Both the position numbers and the translations under genes were made by a program. A stretch of DNA of 64,000 nucleotides from Methanothermobacter sp. (GTDB lineage Archaea > Methanobacteriota > Methanobacteria > Methanobacteriales > DSM-23052), in the NCBI GenBank assembly GCA_030055615.1, contig JASFYN010000004.1, positions 1 to 64,000 of the forward strand. Reading direction: 5' to 3'. Position 1 is the first letter of the stretch. Each line of letters opens with the position of its first letter. A model generated the notes under the pieces. The model saw only the letters and a list, made by a program, of their open reading frames with translations, was not told the DNA's origin and searched no databases. Below are positions 29,335 to 39,316 of the stretch, in pieces.

Positions 29335-30003
29335 ATGAATAGGAAAATTGCTATAATAGGTGGAACTGGAGATCAGGGTATGGGATTGGCCCTAAGATTA
29401 GCGATGGCGGGTGAAAGTGTTATCATAGGCTCTAGGGATGCTAAGAGAGCCCAGGATACCGTGGATAAGATAAAAGAGATGACCGGAGATCCTGGGTTGA
29501 AATTGGAAGGTATGAGAAATGAGGATGCTGCCAGCCTAGCAGATATCATAGTATTAACAGTGCCATTACATGCTCAGATGGCAACCCTAAAGTCTATAAA
29601 AGATCAGGTCAAGGATAAGATCTTTATAGATGCTACGGTACCCCTTGAAAGTTCGATTGGCGGGTCCGGTGTAAAATACCTTGATCTCTGGGATGGTTCA
29701 GCCGCTGAAAGATCCGCGAAGTTCCTAGAAGATGCGACCGTAGTATCAGCATTTAACAACATAAGCGCTTATAGCCTACTAAATTTCAAAAAGGATGTGG
29801 AATGTGACTGCCTCATAACATCAGATGATGAAAAAGCCAAGAAGGTCGTGATAGAACTCGCAGAGAAAATACCAGGAGTCAGAGGCATAGACTGCGGATC
29901 CTTGGAAAATGCAAGGATAATCGAGAAGATAACACCACTACTCATAAACCTAAACATGAAAAATAAGATAAAAAATGCTGGTATAAGGATAACAAATATC
30001 TAA
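29335..30003 (+). CDS. npdG: F420-dependent NADP reductase
   Basis: Transfers hydride between F420H2 and NADP+, supplying NADPH in methanogens. 222 residues; Rossmann start AIIGGTGDQGMGLALRLA, SRDAKRAQ at the NADP phosphate site, VLTVPLHAQM, FIDATVPLE, AFNNISAYSL and RGIDCGSLENARIIE. The combined F420- and NADP-site pattern distinguishes it from ketol-acid dehydrogenases. ATG behind GGTGATG. It precedes the phi gene by 14 bases. Confidence 0.93.
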   Translation: MNRKIAIIGGTGDQGMGLALRLAMAGESVIIGSRDAKRAQDTVDKIKEMTGDPGLKLEGMRNEDAASLADIIVLTVPLHAQMATLKSIKDQVKDKIFIDATVPLESSIGGSGVKYLDLWDGSAAERSAKFLEDATVVSAFNNISAYSLLNFKKDVECDCLITSDDEKAKKVVIELAEKIPGVRGIDCGSLENARIIEKITPLLINLNMKNKIKNAGIRITNI

Positions 30004-30017
30004 GGAAATCCAAAAAA

Positions 30018-30576
30018 ATGTACTTCAAAAGGACCATAAAAAGGATAATAGAACATGCCCAGAATGTTGAGAAAAAAATCAAAAAAGAAGACCTAGATGA
30101 GATCCTGAACCTAATCAACAGATCAAAATCCATATTTGTACTGGGAAGTGGCAGGTCAAAATTAGTAGGCGAAGCATTTGCAATGAGACTCGCACAACTA
30201 AGACTAAATGTTCATGTAATCGGAGATTCTACAACAATATCACCCAAAAAGGGCGATCTTATTATAGTCATTTCAAGTTCTGGGAGTACAAGCTACATAA
30301 TAAAAGAAACCCAAAGATTAAAAAATAAAGGTGCCGAGATCCTCGGAGTGACAGCAAATCGAGAATCAGAACTTGCAAAAAAAATCCAAGATCATAATAG
30401 ATGTAGGCCCATGGAGAGATTACAATGAAGCGATAAAGGCCGGGGAAACCACTGATGAAGTACCTCTTGGAACATTATATGAGGATACAAGCCTCCTAAT
30501 ATTAGATGGTGTAATATACGAGTTAATGAGAAAACTTAAAAAAGGAGAAAAAGACCTTGCAGAAGCACACTACTAG
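30018..30576 (+). CDS. hxlB: 6-phospho-3-hexuloisomerase, broken by one base in an A-run
   Basis: Sugar isomerase (SIS) enzyme of the ribulose monophosphate pathway, interconverting hexulose-6-phosphate and fructose-6-phosphate; in archaea used to make pentoses. First frame 30018-30428 has IFVLGSGRSKLVGEAFAMRL and VISSSGSTSYI, then runs off after ESELAKK into nonsense. The second frame continues SKIIIDVGPWRDYNE, PLGTLYEDTSLLILDGVIYEL to 30576. The switch is at the eight-A run near 30378-30385; with seven A the frame is whole and codes 185 residues, the family length. Sequencing error or a true frameshift. Confidence 0.88.
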
Positions 30577-30589
30577 AGGGTGAGAAGAC

Positions 30590-31096
30590 TTGGATGGTCA
30601 ACTCGCAGGTAACACAGTAACAGTACAAGGAGATCCCAAGGCTTTACGCCTAAACCAGAAAAGCCATTATGGTAACCTAGAAGGTGACCAATTAAAACTT
30701 TCACTGGTGGAGGCGGCCTACTTACAAGGAAAGGGCAAACTTTCAATATGGGATGGCGACAAGGAGATAAGCTTCAATGAGCTCATATCCATCCTAAACA
30801 GGCGCGGCTTATACCAGAAGTTCATAGTCTATAGGGATCTTCGAGACAGGGGTTACATAGTAAAAACAGGTTTCAAATATGGTTCAGAATTCAGGGTATA
30901 TGAGAGGGGTGAAACCCCAACTAGGAACCATTCAAGTTACCTTGTAAGGATAGTACACGAAAGTACAAAACTTAAAATCCTAGATTTTTCGAGTTATGTG
31001 AGAGTCGCCCATGGCGTGAGAAAAAAATTAATCCTTGCAGTAGTTGATGACGAAGAAGACGTCACCTACTACATGGTAGAATGGATCAGACCATAA
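30590..31096 (+). CDS. endA: tRNA-splicing endonuclease
   Basis: Cuts bulge-helix-bulge introns from archaeal tRNAs as a homotetramer (168 residues, the small alpha-4 type). The catalytic triad is visible: Tyr in FRVYERGE (residue 104), His in RNHSSYLV (114) and Lys in [19 protein letters not shown] (145/146). TTG start behind GAGGGTGAG. Fourteen bases after hxlB and sixteen before trpS. Confidence 0.95.
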   Translation: MDGQLAGNTVTVQGDPKALRLNQKSHYGNLEGDQLKLSLVEAAYLQGKGKLSIWDGDKEISFNELISILNRRGLYQKFIVYRDLRDRGYIVKTGFKYGSEFRVYERGETPTRNHSSYLVRIVHESTKLKILDFSSYVRVAHGVRKKLILAVVDDEEDVTYYMVEWIRP

Positions 31097-31112
31097 AAAA
31101 AAGGGTGGGAAA

Positions 31113-32210
31113 ATGATAGACCCATGGAGTTCAAGCATACTAGAATACAATGAGATAATGAAAAACTTCGGCATAAAACCCTTCAAAGGAATCATAGATA
31201 AGATAAAGGATCCTCACTGGCTCATGAGAAGGGGTATAATATTCGGTCATAGAGACTATGAGAGGATACTCACGGCCATGGATGAGGAAAAGGATTTCGC
31301 AGTGGTAACTGGGATGATGCCCAGTGGGAGGATGCACATTGGACATAAGATGGTGGTTGACCAGCTCATCTGGTATGATGAACACGGGGCGGAAATCTAC
31401 ATTCCAATAGCTGATATGGAATCCTATTCTGCACGCGACATCGACTTTGAGGAATCGAGGGAACTCGCAGTCAAAGAATATATAAGTAATTATATAGCAT
31501 TGGGTCTAGACCTTACAAAGGATAACATTCATGTATATTTGCAATCTGAGAATCTCCTAGTAGAGGATCTTGCTTATATATTCGCGAAGAAGGTTAATTT
31601 TAACGAGTTAAGGGCTATCTATGGTTTCACTGGTTCGACTAACATGGCACATGTTTATGTCCCGCTTATACAAGCCGCTGATATACTACACCCCCAATTG
31701 GAGGAACATGGGGGTCCAAGACCAACCCTTGTACCAGTGGGGCCTGATCAGGATCCTCACATACGTCTTACGAGGGATATAGCATCCCGTCTTGAGAAAA
31801 GGTATGGTTTCATCCTCCCTTCTTCCACTTATCATAGGTTTATGAGGGGTCTTACTGGGGGTAAAATGTCAAGTAGCAAGCCGTCCAGTGCAATATTTTT
31901 AACAGATTCCCTTGATGAAATCGAATGGAAGATTAGAAATGCTAAGACTGGTGGCAGAGAAACATTAGAGGAGCAGAGGAAACTCGGCGGAGTCCCCGAG
32001 GATTGTATAGTATATGAGATCCTGTTATATCATATGCTAGGATCTGATAAAGAGCTTGAAAAGATATATGAGGAGTGTAAGAATGGCACGCTTATGTGTG
32101 GTGAATGTAAGAGTAATGTCGCAGTTTATATGCGGAGATTTTTTGAAGAATTTTCAAAGAAGAGAAAAAGGGCCGAGAAAATCGCGGAATCCATACTTGA
32201 AAAGGTGTAA
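31113..32210 (+). CDS. trpS: Tryptophanyl-tRNA synthetase
   Basis: Class I synthetase, archaeal/eukaryotic type, 365 residues. MIDPWSS at the start is typical; the HIGH motif is [10 protein letters not shown] and the KMSKS motif is [27 protein letters not shown] and [23 protein letters not shown] are also characteristic. ATG 31113 follows GGGTGGG. It is three bases from the SpoIIM-like gene. Confidence 0.96.
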   Translation: MIDPWSSSILEYNEIMKNFGIKPFKGIIDKIKDPHWLMRRGIIFGHRDYERILTAMDEEKDFAVVTGMMPSGRMHIGHKMVVDQLIWYDEHGAEIYIPIADMESYSARDIDFEESRELAVKEYISNYIALGLDLTKDNIHVYLQSENLLVEDLAYIFAKKVNFNELRAIYGFTGSTNMAHVYVPLIQAADILHPQLEEHGGPRPTLVPVGPDQDPHIRLTRDIASRLEKRYGFILPSSTYHRFMRGLTGGKMSSSKPSSAIFLTDSLDEIEWKIRNAKTGGRETLEEQRKLGGVPEDCIVYEILLYHMLGSDKELEKIYEECKNGTLMCGECKSNVAVYMRRFFEEFSKKRKRAEKIAESILEKV

Positions 32211-32212
32211 CA

Positions 32213-32815
32213 ATGGATATTAGAGAACTTTATAGGGAAAATAAAGGTTATCTTATCATATCCACGTTGATATTTGTAGGATCATTTTTTATAGGATATT
32301 TTATTTCAGGATTTCTAGATATGCTTTTAGCCCCTGTGATGAGAGAGTTTAAGAGGAGTGTCATAGAAGAGGGGATAACGATATTTTCTGTATTTTCGCA
32401 TAATCTGCAGGCCATTTTTTTATTATATCTTGGTGGTTTATCTTTGGGTATCTTCACGGGCTTATTCCTTGCATTTAACGGAGTATTTATGGGATATTTC
32501 GCCACGAAGGTTCCAATGTTTGATTTTATTTTATTAGTGGCGCCTCATGGCATTTTTGAAATTCCAGGTCTTATAATTGCGAGCGTGGCTGGTTTCAGGT
32601 TATCAAGTTTCCTCATCCATTTTATAAGGGATCTTATAAAAGGTTCAGGATCATTCACTTTGAAATTGAAAAGATCTTTAAATGATAACATGAAAGAATT
32701 TAAGGATTCGTTACTCATATTCTTTATAGCTGTTATATTCATATTTATAGCTGCTATAATCGAATCAGAGTTCACATTATCATTATATTATATAATAAAA
32801 GGTTTTACGGGTTGA
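32213..32815 (+). CDS. SpoIIM-like (DUF95) integral membrane protein
   Basis: 200 residues with five or so membrane segments. Features of the stage II sporulation protein M group: an N-terminal helix and membrane segment, FSHNLQAIFLLYLGGLSLGIFTGLFLAFNGVFMG, and the conserved LLVAPHGIFEIPGLIIA stretch. Archaea do not sporulate; the family function in them is unknown. Two bases after the trpS stop, so cotranscribed; followed by thrC after ten bases. Confidence 0.85.
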   Translation: MDIRELYRENKGYLIISTLIFVGSFFIGYFISGFLDMLLAPVMREFKRSVIEEGITIFSVFSHNLQAIFLLYLGGLSLGIFTGLFLAFNGVFMGYFATKVPMFDFILLVAPHGIFEIPGLIIASVAGFRLSSFLIHFIRDLIKGSGSFTLKLKRSLNDNMKEFKDSLLIFFIAVIFIFIAAIIESEFTLSLYYIIKGFTG

Positions 32816-32825
32816 GGTTTTAGAG

Positions 32826-34034
32826 ATGATAAGATGTATAAAATGTGGAATGGAGTATGGACTAAATGAGATAATATACACTTGTAAAGAGTGTGGTTCG
32901 ATACTTGAAGTCATAATAGAACCTAAGGTTTCAAGGGATGTTTTTGAGGGTAGGAAGGAGACAATGTGGAAGTATAAAGAGTTCATGCCAGTTGATGAAT
33001 CAAAGATAGTAACTCTCCAAGAAGGTGGAACACCCCTTATAAAATGTGATAATATAGGCAAAGACCTCGGAGTGAAATTATATGTTAAATTTGAGGGTGC
33101 TAACCCAACAGGAAGCTTCAAGGATAGGGGTATGAGCGTCGGCATAACTAAGGCCCTTGAGTTGGGGGTTAATAGTGTTGGATGCGCCTCAACGGGTAAT
33201 ACTTCAGCTTCTTTGGCTGCATATGCTGCGAGGGCCAACCTTGACTGTTTAGTGCTTTTACCCCAAGGTAAGGTCGCCCTTGGCAAGCTTGCCCAAGCCA
33301 TGTTTCATGGTGCTAGGGTTTTGTCTGTGAAGGGTAATTTTGATGAGGCTCTTGAGGCTGTGACTAGGTTAGCTTTGATGGGTGAAGTTTACCTTCTTAA
33401 TTCTGTGAATCCTTTCCGTTTAGAGGGTCAGAAGTCCATTGGATTTGAAATAGTTGATGAATTGGGTTGGAGATCTCCTGATCGTATTATATTACCGGTG
33501 GGTAATGCTGGTAACATATCAGCAGTATGGAAGGGTATAACCGAATTCTACCAGGCCGGTTTTATTGATGAAAGGCCCATGATGATTGGTATACAAGCGG
33601 AGGGCGCTTCTCCTATCGTTAACGCTTTTAAGAAGGGTGAGATGGAGATAGAGGTTGTTAAGAACCCTGAAACTGTTGCAACAGCTATACGTATAGGGGC
33701 TCCTGTGAGTTATCGTAAGGCTCTTCGGGCTATTTATGAGTCTGAAGGGCTTGCAGAGTCTGTGAGTGACGAGGAGATTTTGGAAGCTCAGAAACTCTTG
33801 GCGAGAAGGGAAGGTATAGGCGTTGAACCTGCTTCAGCAGCTTCCATAGCAGGTCTTATAAGGTTGTTGGATGAAGGAGAGATTGACAGGGGTGAAGAGA
33901 TTGTCTGCATAGCAACTGGCCACCTCTTAAAAGATCCTGACACTGCTATAAGAGCCTGTGAGGAGCCAGTGGAAGTTGAAGCTGATATTAGTAGTTTATT
34001 AGAGGTTATAAGTGGAAAAACAAGTTCTGGGTAG
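32826..34034 (+). CDS. thrC: Threonine synthase
   Basis: PLP enzyme converting O-phosphohomoserine to threonine. 402 residues with the archaeal N-terminal zinc ribbon (MIRCIKCGMEYGL ... YTCKECGSIL) and the PLP lysine in PTGSFKDRGMSVG; CASTGNTSASLAAYAA and LPVGNAGNISAVWKG bind the cofactor phosphate. C-terminal GVEPASAASIAGL is normal. Last gene of the 24.4-34 kb plus-strand run; a T-rich stretch follows (34037-34068). Confidence 0.95.
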   Translation: MIRCIKCGMEYGLNEIIYTCKECGSILEVIIEPKVSRDVFEGRKETMWKYKEFMPVDESKIVTLQEGGTPLIKCDNIGKDLGVKLYVKFEGANPTGSFKDRGMSVGITKALELGVNSVGCASTGNTSASLAAYAARANLDCLVLLPQGKVALGKLAQAMFHGARVLSVKGNFDEALEAVTRLALMGEVYLLNSVNPFRLEGQKSIGFEIVDELGWRSPDRIILPVGNAGNISAVWKGITEFYQAGFIDERPMMIGIQAEGASPIVNAFKKGEMEIEVVKNPETVATAIRIGAPVSYRKALRAIYESEGLAESVSDEEILEAQKLLARREGIGVEPASAASIAGLIRLLDEGEIDRGEEIVCIATGHLLKDPDTAIRACEEPVEVEADISSLLEVISGKTSSG

Positions 34035-34036
34035 AT

Positions 34037-34068
34037 TTGTATTTTTTGGTTGTTTCTTTTTTCATTGG
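34037..34068 (+). terminator. T-rich probable terminator after thrC
   Basis: Repeated T-runs (TTTTTTGG, TTTCTTTTTT) directly after the thrC stop fit an archaeal oligo-T terminator and separate the thrC unit from the histone gene. Confidence 0.4.
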
Positions 34069-34173
34069 GCTCTCCTATAGTCTATTGTTTTTCATGAAAT
34101 CTTGGATGATAATCTATTTTGATATCATGGGCGAAAAGTTAATGGTTGGCCGAGAGAATCTGCATGATCGGCG

Positions 34174-34186
34174 ATATATTTATATA
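34174..34186 (+). promoter_or_regulatory. TATA box of the histone gene
   Basis: ATATATTTATATA, about 45 bases before the histone ATG, with transcription start expected near 34209. A strong promoter fits an abundant chromatin protein. Confidence 0.5.
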
Positions 34187-34230
34187 GAAGTAGTTTAATA
34201 GATCATATTTGTAAATTGAGGTGGTTGGTT

Positions 34231-34434
34231 ATGGAATTGCCAATAGCCCCCATTGGGAGAATCATAAAAAATGCCGGTGCCGAGAGAGTTAGTGATGATG
34301 CAAGAGAAGCACTAGCCAAGGCCCTAGAAGCAAAAGGTGAAGAGATAGCAGCAGCGGCCATAAAATTCGCAAAACACGCCGGTAGAAAAACTGTTAAAGC
34401 AGAGGACATAGAATTGGCCGTTAAAAGGATATAA
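34231..34434 (+). CDS. hmtA: Archaeal histone
   Basis: 67-residue HMf-type histone that wraps DNA as dimers and longer assemblies. The fold is complete: [27 protein letters not shown], the long central helix, and [16 protein letters not shown] at the end. ATG 34231 follows GAGGTGG; an earlier ATG at 34216 is within the leader. It is a single-gene unit between a TATA box and a T-rich terminator. Confidence 0.97.
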   Translation: MELPIAPIGRIIKNAGAERVSDDAREALAKALEAKGEEIAAAAIKFAKHAGRKTVKAEDIELAVKRI

Positions 34435-34436
34435 AC

Positions 34437-34466
34437 TCTCTTAATTTCTTTCATTTTTTTCATTTT
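34437..34466 (+). terminator. T-rich probable terminator after the histone gene
   Basis: CTCTTAATTTCTTTCATTTT and following T-runs right behind the histone stop codon. Confidence 0.4.
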
Positions 34467-34536
34467 CCCGGGGAAAGTTTTATAAATAATAAAAGTAGAA
34501 TAACATTATTATTAGTCCTAATTTTTTATTAGAAAA

Positions 34537-34548
34537 ATTTTATATATT
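34537..34548 (+). promoter_or_regulatory. TATA box of the L7Ae operon
   Basis: ATTTTATATATT, about 95 bases before the L7Ae start; a second AT-rich TATA-like element (TTTTATAAAT) lies near 34478. Transcription from the nearer box would give a leader of about 65 bases containing the hairpin listed at 34577-34622. Confidence 0.45.
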
Positions 34549-34576
34549 CCTACTAATATAAAAGGGTACTCACCAG

Positions 34577-34622
34577 TTCAGAGTATTGCTGATGGATGGT
34601 ATATCAAAAAAAACCAGATGAA
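34577..34622 (+). promoter_or_regulatory. Possible structured leader of the L7Ae mRNA
   Basis: The leader can pair TTCA (34577-34580) with TGAA (34619-34622) and TGG (34593-34595) with CCA (34614-34616), with GA dinucleotides at 34591-34592 and 34617-34618 facing each other, as in the tandem G-A pairs of a kink-turn. The internal loop on the 5' side is ten bases rather than three, so it is not a standard kink-turn. L7Ae is known to bind kink-turns and can control its own mRNA in some archaea; here that is only a suggestion. Confidence 0.25.
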
Positions 34623-34639
34623 AAAGGAGGTAATATTTT

Positions 34640-35011
34640 ATGGCGAAGGCAATTTACGTAAAATTCGATGTGCCAAAAGAATTAGCTGACAAAGCTATTG
34701 AAGCATTAGAGATAGCGAGAGACACGGGTAAGATAGCTAAGGGGACCAACGAGGTCACCAAAGCAGCTGAAAGAGGAGTTGCACAACTCATCCTAATAGC
34801 TGAGGATGTTGACCCGCCAGAGATAGTAGCCCACCTACCAGTCCTGGCAGAAGAAAAAGAAATACCATACGTATACTTACCTACAAAAGACGAACTAGGA
34901 GCAGCAGCCGGCTTAAACGTGCCCTCAGCATCCGCATGCATAATAGACCCTGGAGAATCAGAAGAATTAATAAAAGAAGTGATAGAAAAAGTCGAAGAAC
35001 TCAAAAAATAG
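34640..35011 (+). CDS. rpl7ae: Ribosomal protein L7Ae / kink-turn-binding protein
   Basis: 123 residues. Binds kink-turns in 23S rRNA, box C/D and H/ACA guide RNAs and RNase P RNA. Signatures: [18 protein letters not shown] (RNA contact), [20 protein letters not shown] and the [18 protein letters not shown] loop. GGAGG precedes the ATG. First gene of the translation-rich run that extends to S27ae; S28e follows after 14 bases from its TTG start. Confidence 0.97.
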   Translation: MAKAIYVKFDVPKELADKAIEALEIARDTGKIAKGTNEVTKAAERGVAQLILIAEDVDPPEIVAHLPVLAEEKEIPYVYLPTKDELGAAAGLNVPSASACIIDPGESEELIKEVIEKVEELKK

Positions 35012-35025
35012 TATAGGTGATAATA

Positions 35026-35232
35026 TTGGAAGAAGCAACCCCAGCAGAAGTCATCGAAGTCCTCAAAAGGACTGGGATGACAGGGGAAGTACTACAAGTG
35101 AAATGTAGAATATTAGAAGGAAGAGATAAAGGCAGAATACTCACAAGGAACGTGATGGGACCAGTAAGAGAAGGCGACATACTAATGCTACTGGACACCA
35201 TCAGAGAAGCCAAAGAAATCAAAGCACCATAA
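35026..35232 (+). CDS. rps28e: Ribosomal protein S28e
   Basis: 68 residues from the TTG at 35026 behind GGTGA; the GTG at 35017 is part of that ribosome binding site. The sequence [20 protein letters not shown] and [17 protein letters not shown] is diagnostic. Small-subunit protein near the mRNA exit. Confidence 0.95.
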   Translation: MEEATPAEVIEVLKRTGMTGEVLQVKCRILEGRDKGRILTRNVMGPVREGDILMLLDTIREAKEIKAP

Positions 35233-35244
35233 AGGTGTAAAATC

Positions 35245-35412
35245 ATGAGAACATGCTCATTCTGTAACCAAGAAATAGAACCAGGAACAGGAAAAATGTT
35301 CGTGAAAAGAGACGGTACAGTATACTTCTTTTGCAGCAGCAAATGCGAAAAGAACATGCTAAAACTCAAAAGAGTCCCCAGGAAAGTCAAATGGATCACA
35401 AAGAAAAAATAG
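35245..35412 (+). CDS. rpl24e: Ribosomal protein L24e
   Basis: 55-residue zinc-ribbon protein of the large subunit. The four zinc cysteines are in [10 protein letters not shown] and [24 protein letters not shown] is the usual basic tail. ATG 35245 follows AGGTGTAA, 12 bases after S28e; Ndk starts 9 bases after it. Confidence 0.95.
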   Translation: MRTCSFCNQEIEPGTGKMFVKRDGTVYFFCSSKCEKNMLKLKRVPRKVKWITKKK

Positions 35413-35421
35413 TGATCTAAA

Positions 35422-35880
35422 ATGGAAAGAACATTCATAATGTTAAAACCAGACGCCATCCAAAGAAGACTAACAGGAAAAATCATAACACGACTCGAAG
35501 AAAGAGGACTTAAAATAGTAGCCGCCAAGATGCTACACATCACAAGAGAACTTGCAATAGAACACTACCAAGAACACAAAGACAAACCATTCTTCAACAA
35601 CCTCATAGATTATATAACATCAGCACCAGTACTGGCACTAGTAATAGAAGGCGAAAACAGTATCAAACTGACAAGGAAGATAGTCGGAGCCACCAACCCA
35701 CAAGAAGCAGACCCAGGCACTATAAGAGGAGACTTCGCACTCCACACAGGGAGAAACATAATACACGCATCAGATTCACCCAAATCAGCTGAAAGGGAAA
35801 TAAAACTATTCTTCAACGAAGATGAAATCTACGATTATACCATGCCAGATGAAAAAATAATATACGAACCTGGAGACTAA
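35422..35880 (+). CDS. ndk: Nucleoside diphosphate kinase
   Basis: Transfers phosphate between nucleoside tri- and diphosphates through a phosphohistidine. 152 residues: [56 protein letters not shown], and the active-site His in [16 protein letters not shown]. Its place among ribosomal genes is a usual arrangement in euryarchaea. infB begins five bases after its stop. Confidence 0.97.
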   Translation: MERTFIMLKPDAIQRRLTGKIITRLEERGLKIVAAKMLHITRELAIEHYQEHKDKPFFNNLIDYITSAPVLALVIEGENSIKLTRKIVGATNPQEADPGTIRGDFALHTGRNIIHASDSPKSAEREIKLFFNEDEIYDYTMPDEKIIYEPGD

Positions 35881-35885
35881 AAAAG

Positions 35886-37667
35886 ATGAAAATAAGGTCG
35901 CCCATAGTATCAGTCCTCGGCCACGTAGACCATGGCAAAACAACCCTACTAGACCATATTAGGGGTACCGCCATCGCCACCAGAGAAGCCGGGGGCATAA
36001 CACAACATATAGGGGCGACAGAAATCCCAATAGAAACAATAAAAGAAATATGTGGAGAATTCCTTGAAAGATTCTCTATAAAAGAAATATTACCCGGCCT
36101 GTTTTTCATCGACACACCAGGCCATGAAGCATTCACAACCCTCAGGAAAAGGGGCGGAGCCCTAGCAGATTTGGCCATACTAATCGTGGACATCAACGAG
36201 GGATTCAAGCCTCAGACTTATGAGGCTCTGAACATCCTCAAAATGTATAAGACACCATTCATAGTCGCGGCGAACAAAATAGACAAAATCCCAGGATGGC
36301 AAGTCCATGAGGACATGCCATTCATGGACACATTCCCACTACAAGCCGCTAACGTCCAAGAGAAACTTGAAACAAGGGTATATGAGCTTGTCGGCAGCCT
36401 CCACGAGGAAGGTTTCGCATCTGAACGCTTCGATAGGATAACAGACTTCACAAGTCAGGTGAGCATCATACCCATAAGTGCAAAGACAGGTGAAGGCATC
36501 CCAGAACTCTTAACGATGCTCATGGGCCTTGCACAACAATACCTCAAAAAACAGTTAGAAATAGAACCTAATGCACCAGCAAAGGGCACAGTACTAGAAG
36601 TCAAAGAGGAAAAAGGATTGGGAACAACATTAGACGCGGTCATCTATGATGGTATAATAAGGGACAACGACCAGATAGCCCTAGTAACTTCAGATGATAT
36701 TATAATAACGAGGATAAGATCACTACTAAAGCCTAGGCCACTTGAAGAGATGAGGGAAACCCGGAGAAAATTTCAGAAAGTAGATGAGGTGGTGGCTGCC
36801 GCAGGTATAAAAATAGTAGCCCCAAACATAGATGATGTCATCCCTGGCTCACCCCTGAGGGTTATCCGAGATGATATAAAATCTATAAAGGATGAACTAC
36901 AAAAAGAAATAGAAGATGTTAAGATAGCCACAAAAGATGAGGGCATAATTGTCAAAGCCGACACTCTAGGTTCACTTGAAGCCCTGGTAAAACTCCTAGA
37001 AGATATCAAAGTACCTATAAAAACCGCTGATATAGGTGATGTTTCAAGGAAGGACGTTGTCAATGCACAGATTGCAAAACAAGAAAACGAACTCTATGGT
37101 GTTATAATAGCCTTCAATGTAAAGGTTCTGCCCTCTGCCATGGAGGAAATCAAAGCTTCAAAGATAAAACTATTCCAAGGAAATGTAATCTACAAATTAA
37201 TGGAAGAATACGAGGACTGGATGGAAGAAATCAAAGAGAAAAGGAAGAAAAAATGGATGGAGGCTATCATAAGACCCGCCAAGATAAGAATAATACCTAA
37301 GCTAGTGTTTAGACAGAGCAAACCAGCCATAGCAGGTATAGAAGTTCTCGCCGGAACCATAAAACAAGGCTACCCCATTATGACAAGTGAAGGCAAACCC
37401 CTTGGTAGGGTGGCCAGCATGCAAGACAAGGGCGAAAGCAGAAAATCCGCTAAAGTTGGGCAGAAATTGGCCATGGCAATAAGTGACGCCATATTCGGGA
37501 GGAACGTCCATGAAGGTGACATACTCTACGTTGACATCCCAGAAAAGCACTATAGGATCCTTATAGACAAACTCAGAAGCGATCTCACCGAAGACGAATA
37601 TAATACACTCCAAGAAATAGCTAACATCAAAAGGAAAATGGATCCAACATGGGGGATCCAAAAATAG
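35886..37667 (+). CDS. infB: Translation initiation factor IF5B (archaeal IF2 homologue)
   Basis: GTPase that joins ribosomal subunits. 593 residues: G1 [17 protein letters not shown]2 [14 protein letters not shown]3 DTPGHEAF, G4 [12 protein letters not shown]5 [13 protein letters not shown], then beta-barrel domains and the long helix to the C-terminal domain. No intein is present, whereas some archaeal IF5B genes carry one at the P-loop. ATG 35886 shortly after ndk. Confidence 0.97.
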   Translation: MKIRSPIVSVLGHVDHGKTTLLDHIRGTAIATREAGGITQHIGATEIPIETIKEICGEFLERFSIKEILPGLFFIDTPGHEAFTTLRKRGGALADLAILIVDINEGFKPQTYEALNILKMYKTPFIVAANKIDKIPGWQVHEDMPFMDTFPLQAANVQEKLETRVYELVGSLHEEGFASERFDRITDFTSQVSIIPISAKTGEGIPELLTMLMGLAQQYLKKQLEIEPNAPAKGTVLEVKEEKGLGTTLDAVIYDGIIRDNDQIALVTSDDIIITRIRSLLKPRPLEEMRETRRKFQKVDEVVAAAGIKIVAPNIDDVIPGSPLRVIRDDIKSIKDELQKEIEDVKIATKDEGIIVKADTLGSLEALVKLLEDIKVPIKTADIGDVSRKDVVNAQIAKQENELYGVIIAFNVKVLPSAMEEIKASKIKLFQGNVIYKLMEEYEDWMEEIKEKRKKKWMEAIIRPAKIRIIPKLVFRQSKPAIAGIEVLAGTIKQGYPIMTSEGKPLGRVASMQDKGESRKSAKVGQKLAMAISDAIFGRNVHEGDILYVDIPEKHYRILIDKLRSDLTEDEYNTLQEIANIKRKMDPTWGIQK

Positions 37668-37676
37668 TATGGGAGG

Positions 37677-38066
37677 ATGAAAACAGTGACTTTCAAAATA
37701 GTAATCTCAGATAAAGAAAAAAGCATCCAAATAGAAACCGACCCCTCACAGGAAAGAAAACTCATAGGACTCGCAATAGGGGACGAATTCGAAGGCTCAA
37801 TAATCGGACTAAAAGGTTACAAGTTAAAGATAACTGGTGGAAGCGACAAGGACGGTTTCCCAATGAGAAAGGACATACCAGGCCCCAGACGGGTTAGAAG
37901 TCTAGTTTCAGCCGGTCCAGGTTACAGGCCAAAACGCAAAGGTGAAAGAAGACGCAAAACCCTAAGGGGTAACGTTATATCCGAGGATATAGTCCAAATA
38001 AATACCGTGGTAACCAAAAGGGGTGATAAACCCCTAGAAGAACTTATAAGTTCCGAAGAAGAATAA
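37677..38066 (+). CDS. rps6e: Ribosomal protein S6e
   Basis: 129 residues; archaeal short form of S6e. Core [54 protein letters not shown] and the basic [19 protein letters not shown] are diagnostic. ATG 37677 behind GGGAGGATG, nine bases after infB; aif2g follows after a GGTGTATCC site. Confidence 0.96.
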   Translation: MKTVTFKIVISDKEKSIQIETDPSQERKLIGLAIGDEFEGSIIGLKGYKLKITGGSDKDGFPMRKDIPGPRRVRSLVSAGPGYRPKRKGERRRKTLRGNVISEDIVQINTVVTKRGDKPLEELISSEEE

Positions 38067-38089
38067 AAAAAACCTATAGGTGTATCCTT

Positions 38090-39316
38090 GTGAAAAAACA
38101 ATCTGAGATAAACATCGGCCTTGTAGGACATGTCGACCACGGGAAGACAACACTTACAAAGGCTCTGTCAGGGGTGTGGACAGACACCCATAGCGAAGAA
38201 ACCAAAAGGGGAATATCAATCCGCCTAGGATATGCGGATATAACCTTTAGGAAGTGTCCTAATTGTCCACCACCCCAATCCTACACAACAAAGGAAAAAT
38301 GTGAACACTGCAATTCCAAGACAGAATTTTTAAGGAAAGTATCATTCGTCGACGCGCCAGGCCATGAAACACTCATGGCGACAATGTTATCCGGCGCCGC
38401 TATCATGGACGGCGCAATACTTGTAATAGCAGCCAACGAACCTTGCCCCCAACCACAAACAAAGGAACATCTCATGGCACTCGATGTCATAGGAGTTAAA
38501 GATGTTATTGTAGTCCAGAACAAGATAGACATTGTATCAAAAGAAAGAGCCTTGGAAAATTATAAGGAAATCAAGGAGTTCGTGAAGGGTACATGTGCAG
38601 CCGATGCGCCCATAATACCAGTATCAGCCCAACAAGGGGCCAACATCGACATATTAATCCAGGCAATAGAAGAGAATATTAAAACACCTAAAAGGGATCT
38701 TAAAAAACCGGCTAGGATGTACGTGGCCCGTTCTTTTGATATAAACAAGCCAGGAGCCACCCCAGACCAACTAAAGGGAGGGGTTATCGGCGGATCACTA
38801 ATACAAGGCAAATTCAAGGTCGGGGATGAAATAGAGATAAAACCTGGAATACAACTCAAAAAGGATGGTAAAGCATCATGGAACAGCCTCTACTCTGAGA
38901 TAGTTGGATTAGTTGCAGGTGGGGAGCCAATGGAAGAAGTTGGACCAGGAGGCCTTGTGGGTGTAGGTACAAAACTAGACCCATCACTTACAAAAGCAGA
39001 TTCCCTATCAGGTTCAGTGGTGGGTGAACCAGACACACTACCACCTGTTAGGCACAGTCTCACCATTGAAACACACCTATTAGAAAGGATCGTTGGTACA
39101 GAAGAGGAGGCAAAGGTTGAACCTATAAGGACAAATGAACCCCTTATGATTAATGTAGGTACAACAACCACTGTAGGTGTTGTAACTTCTGCAAGGGAAA
39201 ACGACGCTGATATCACATTAAAGTTACCTGTTTGCGCAGAGGATGGTCAGAGAATAGCATTATCAAGACGGATAGGTGCAAGATGGAGGCTGATAGGATA
39301 TGGTATCATCAAATAG
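38090..39316 (+). CDS. eif2g: Translation initiation factor aIF2, gamma subunit
   Basis: GTPase core of the factor that brings initiator Met-tRNA to the ribosome. 408 residues from a GTG. G1 [17 protein letters not shown], switch region [16 protein letters not shown], zinc knuckle CPNC ... CEHC (about residues 60-80), G3 DAPGHE, G4 QNKIDIVS, G5 SAQQGANID. Domains II and III follow with [10 protein letters not shown]. Its last 17 bases overlap the proposed ATG of the PIN gene. Confidence 0.97.
   Translation: MKKQSEINIGLVGHVDHGKTTLTKALSGVWTDTHSEETKRGISIRLGYADITFRKCPNCPPPQSYTTKEKCEHCNSKTEFLRKVSFVDAPGHETLMATMLSGAAIMDGAILVIAANEPCPQPQTKEHLMALDVIGVKDVIVVQNKIDIVSKERALENYKEIKEFVKGTCAADAPIIPVSAQQGANIDILIQAIEENIKTPKRDLKKPARMYVARSFDINKPGATPDQLKGGVIGGSLIQGKFKVGDEIEIKPGIQLKKDGKASWNSLYSEIVGLVAGGEPMEEVGPGGLVGVGTKLDPSLTKADSLSGSVVGEPDTLPPVRHSLTIETHLLERIVGTEEEAKVEPIRTNEPLMINVGTTTTVGVVTSARENDADITLKLPVCAEDGQRIALSRRIGARWRLIGYGIIK

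Noticed and set aside
35886-37667. Intein in the IF5B P-loop
   Set aside because: The GTPase motifs are contiguous and the length is normal; likewise none in the RFC genes.
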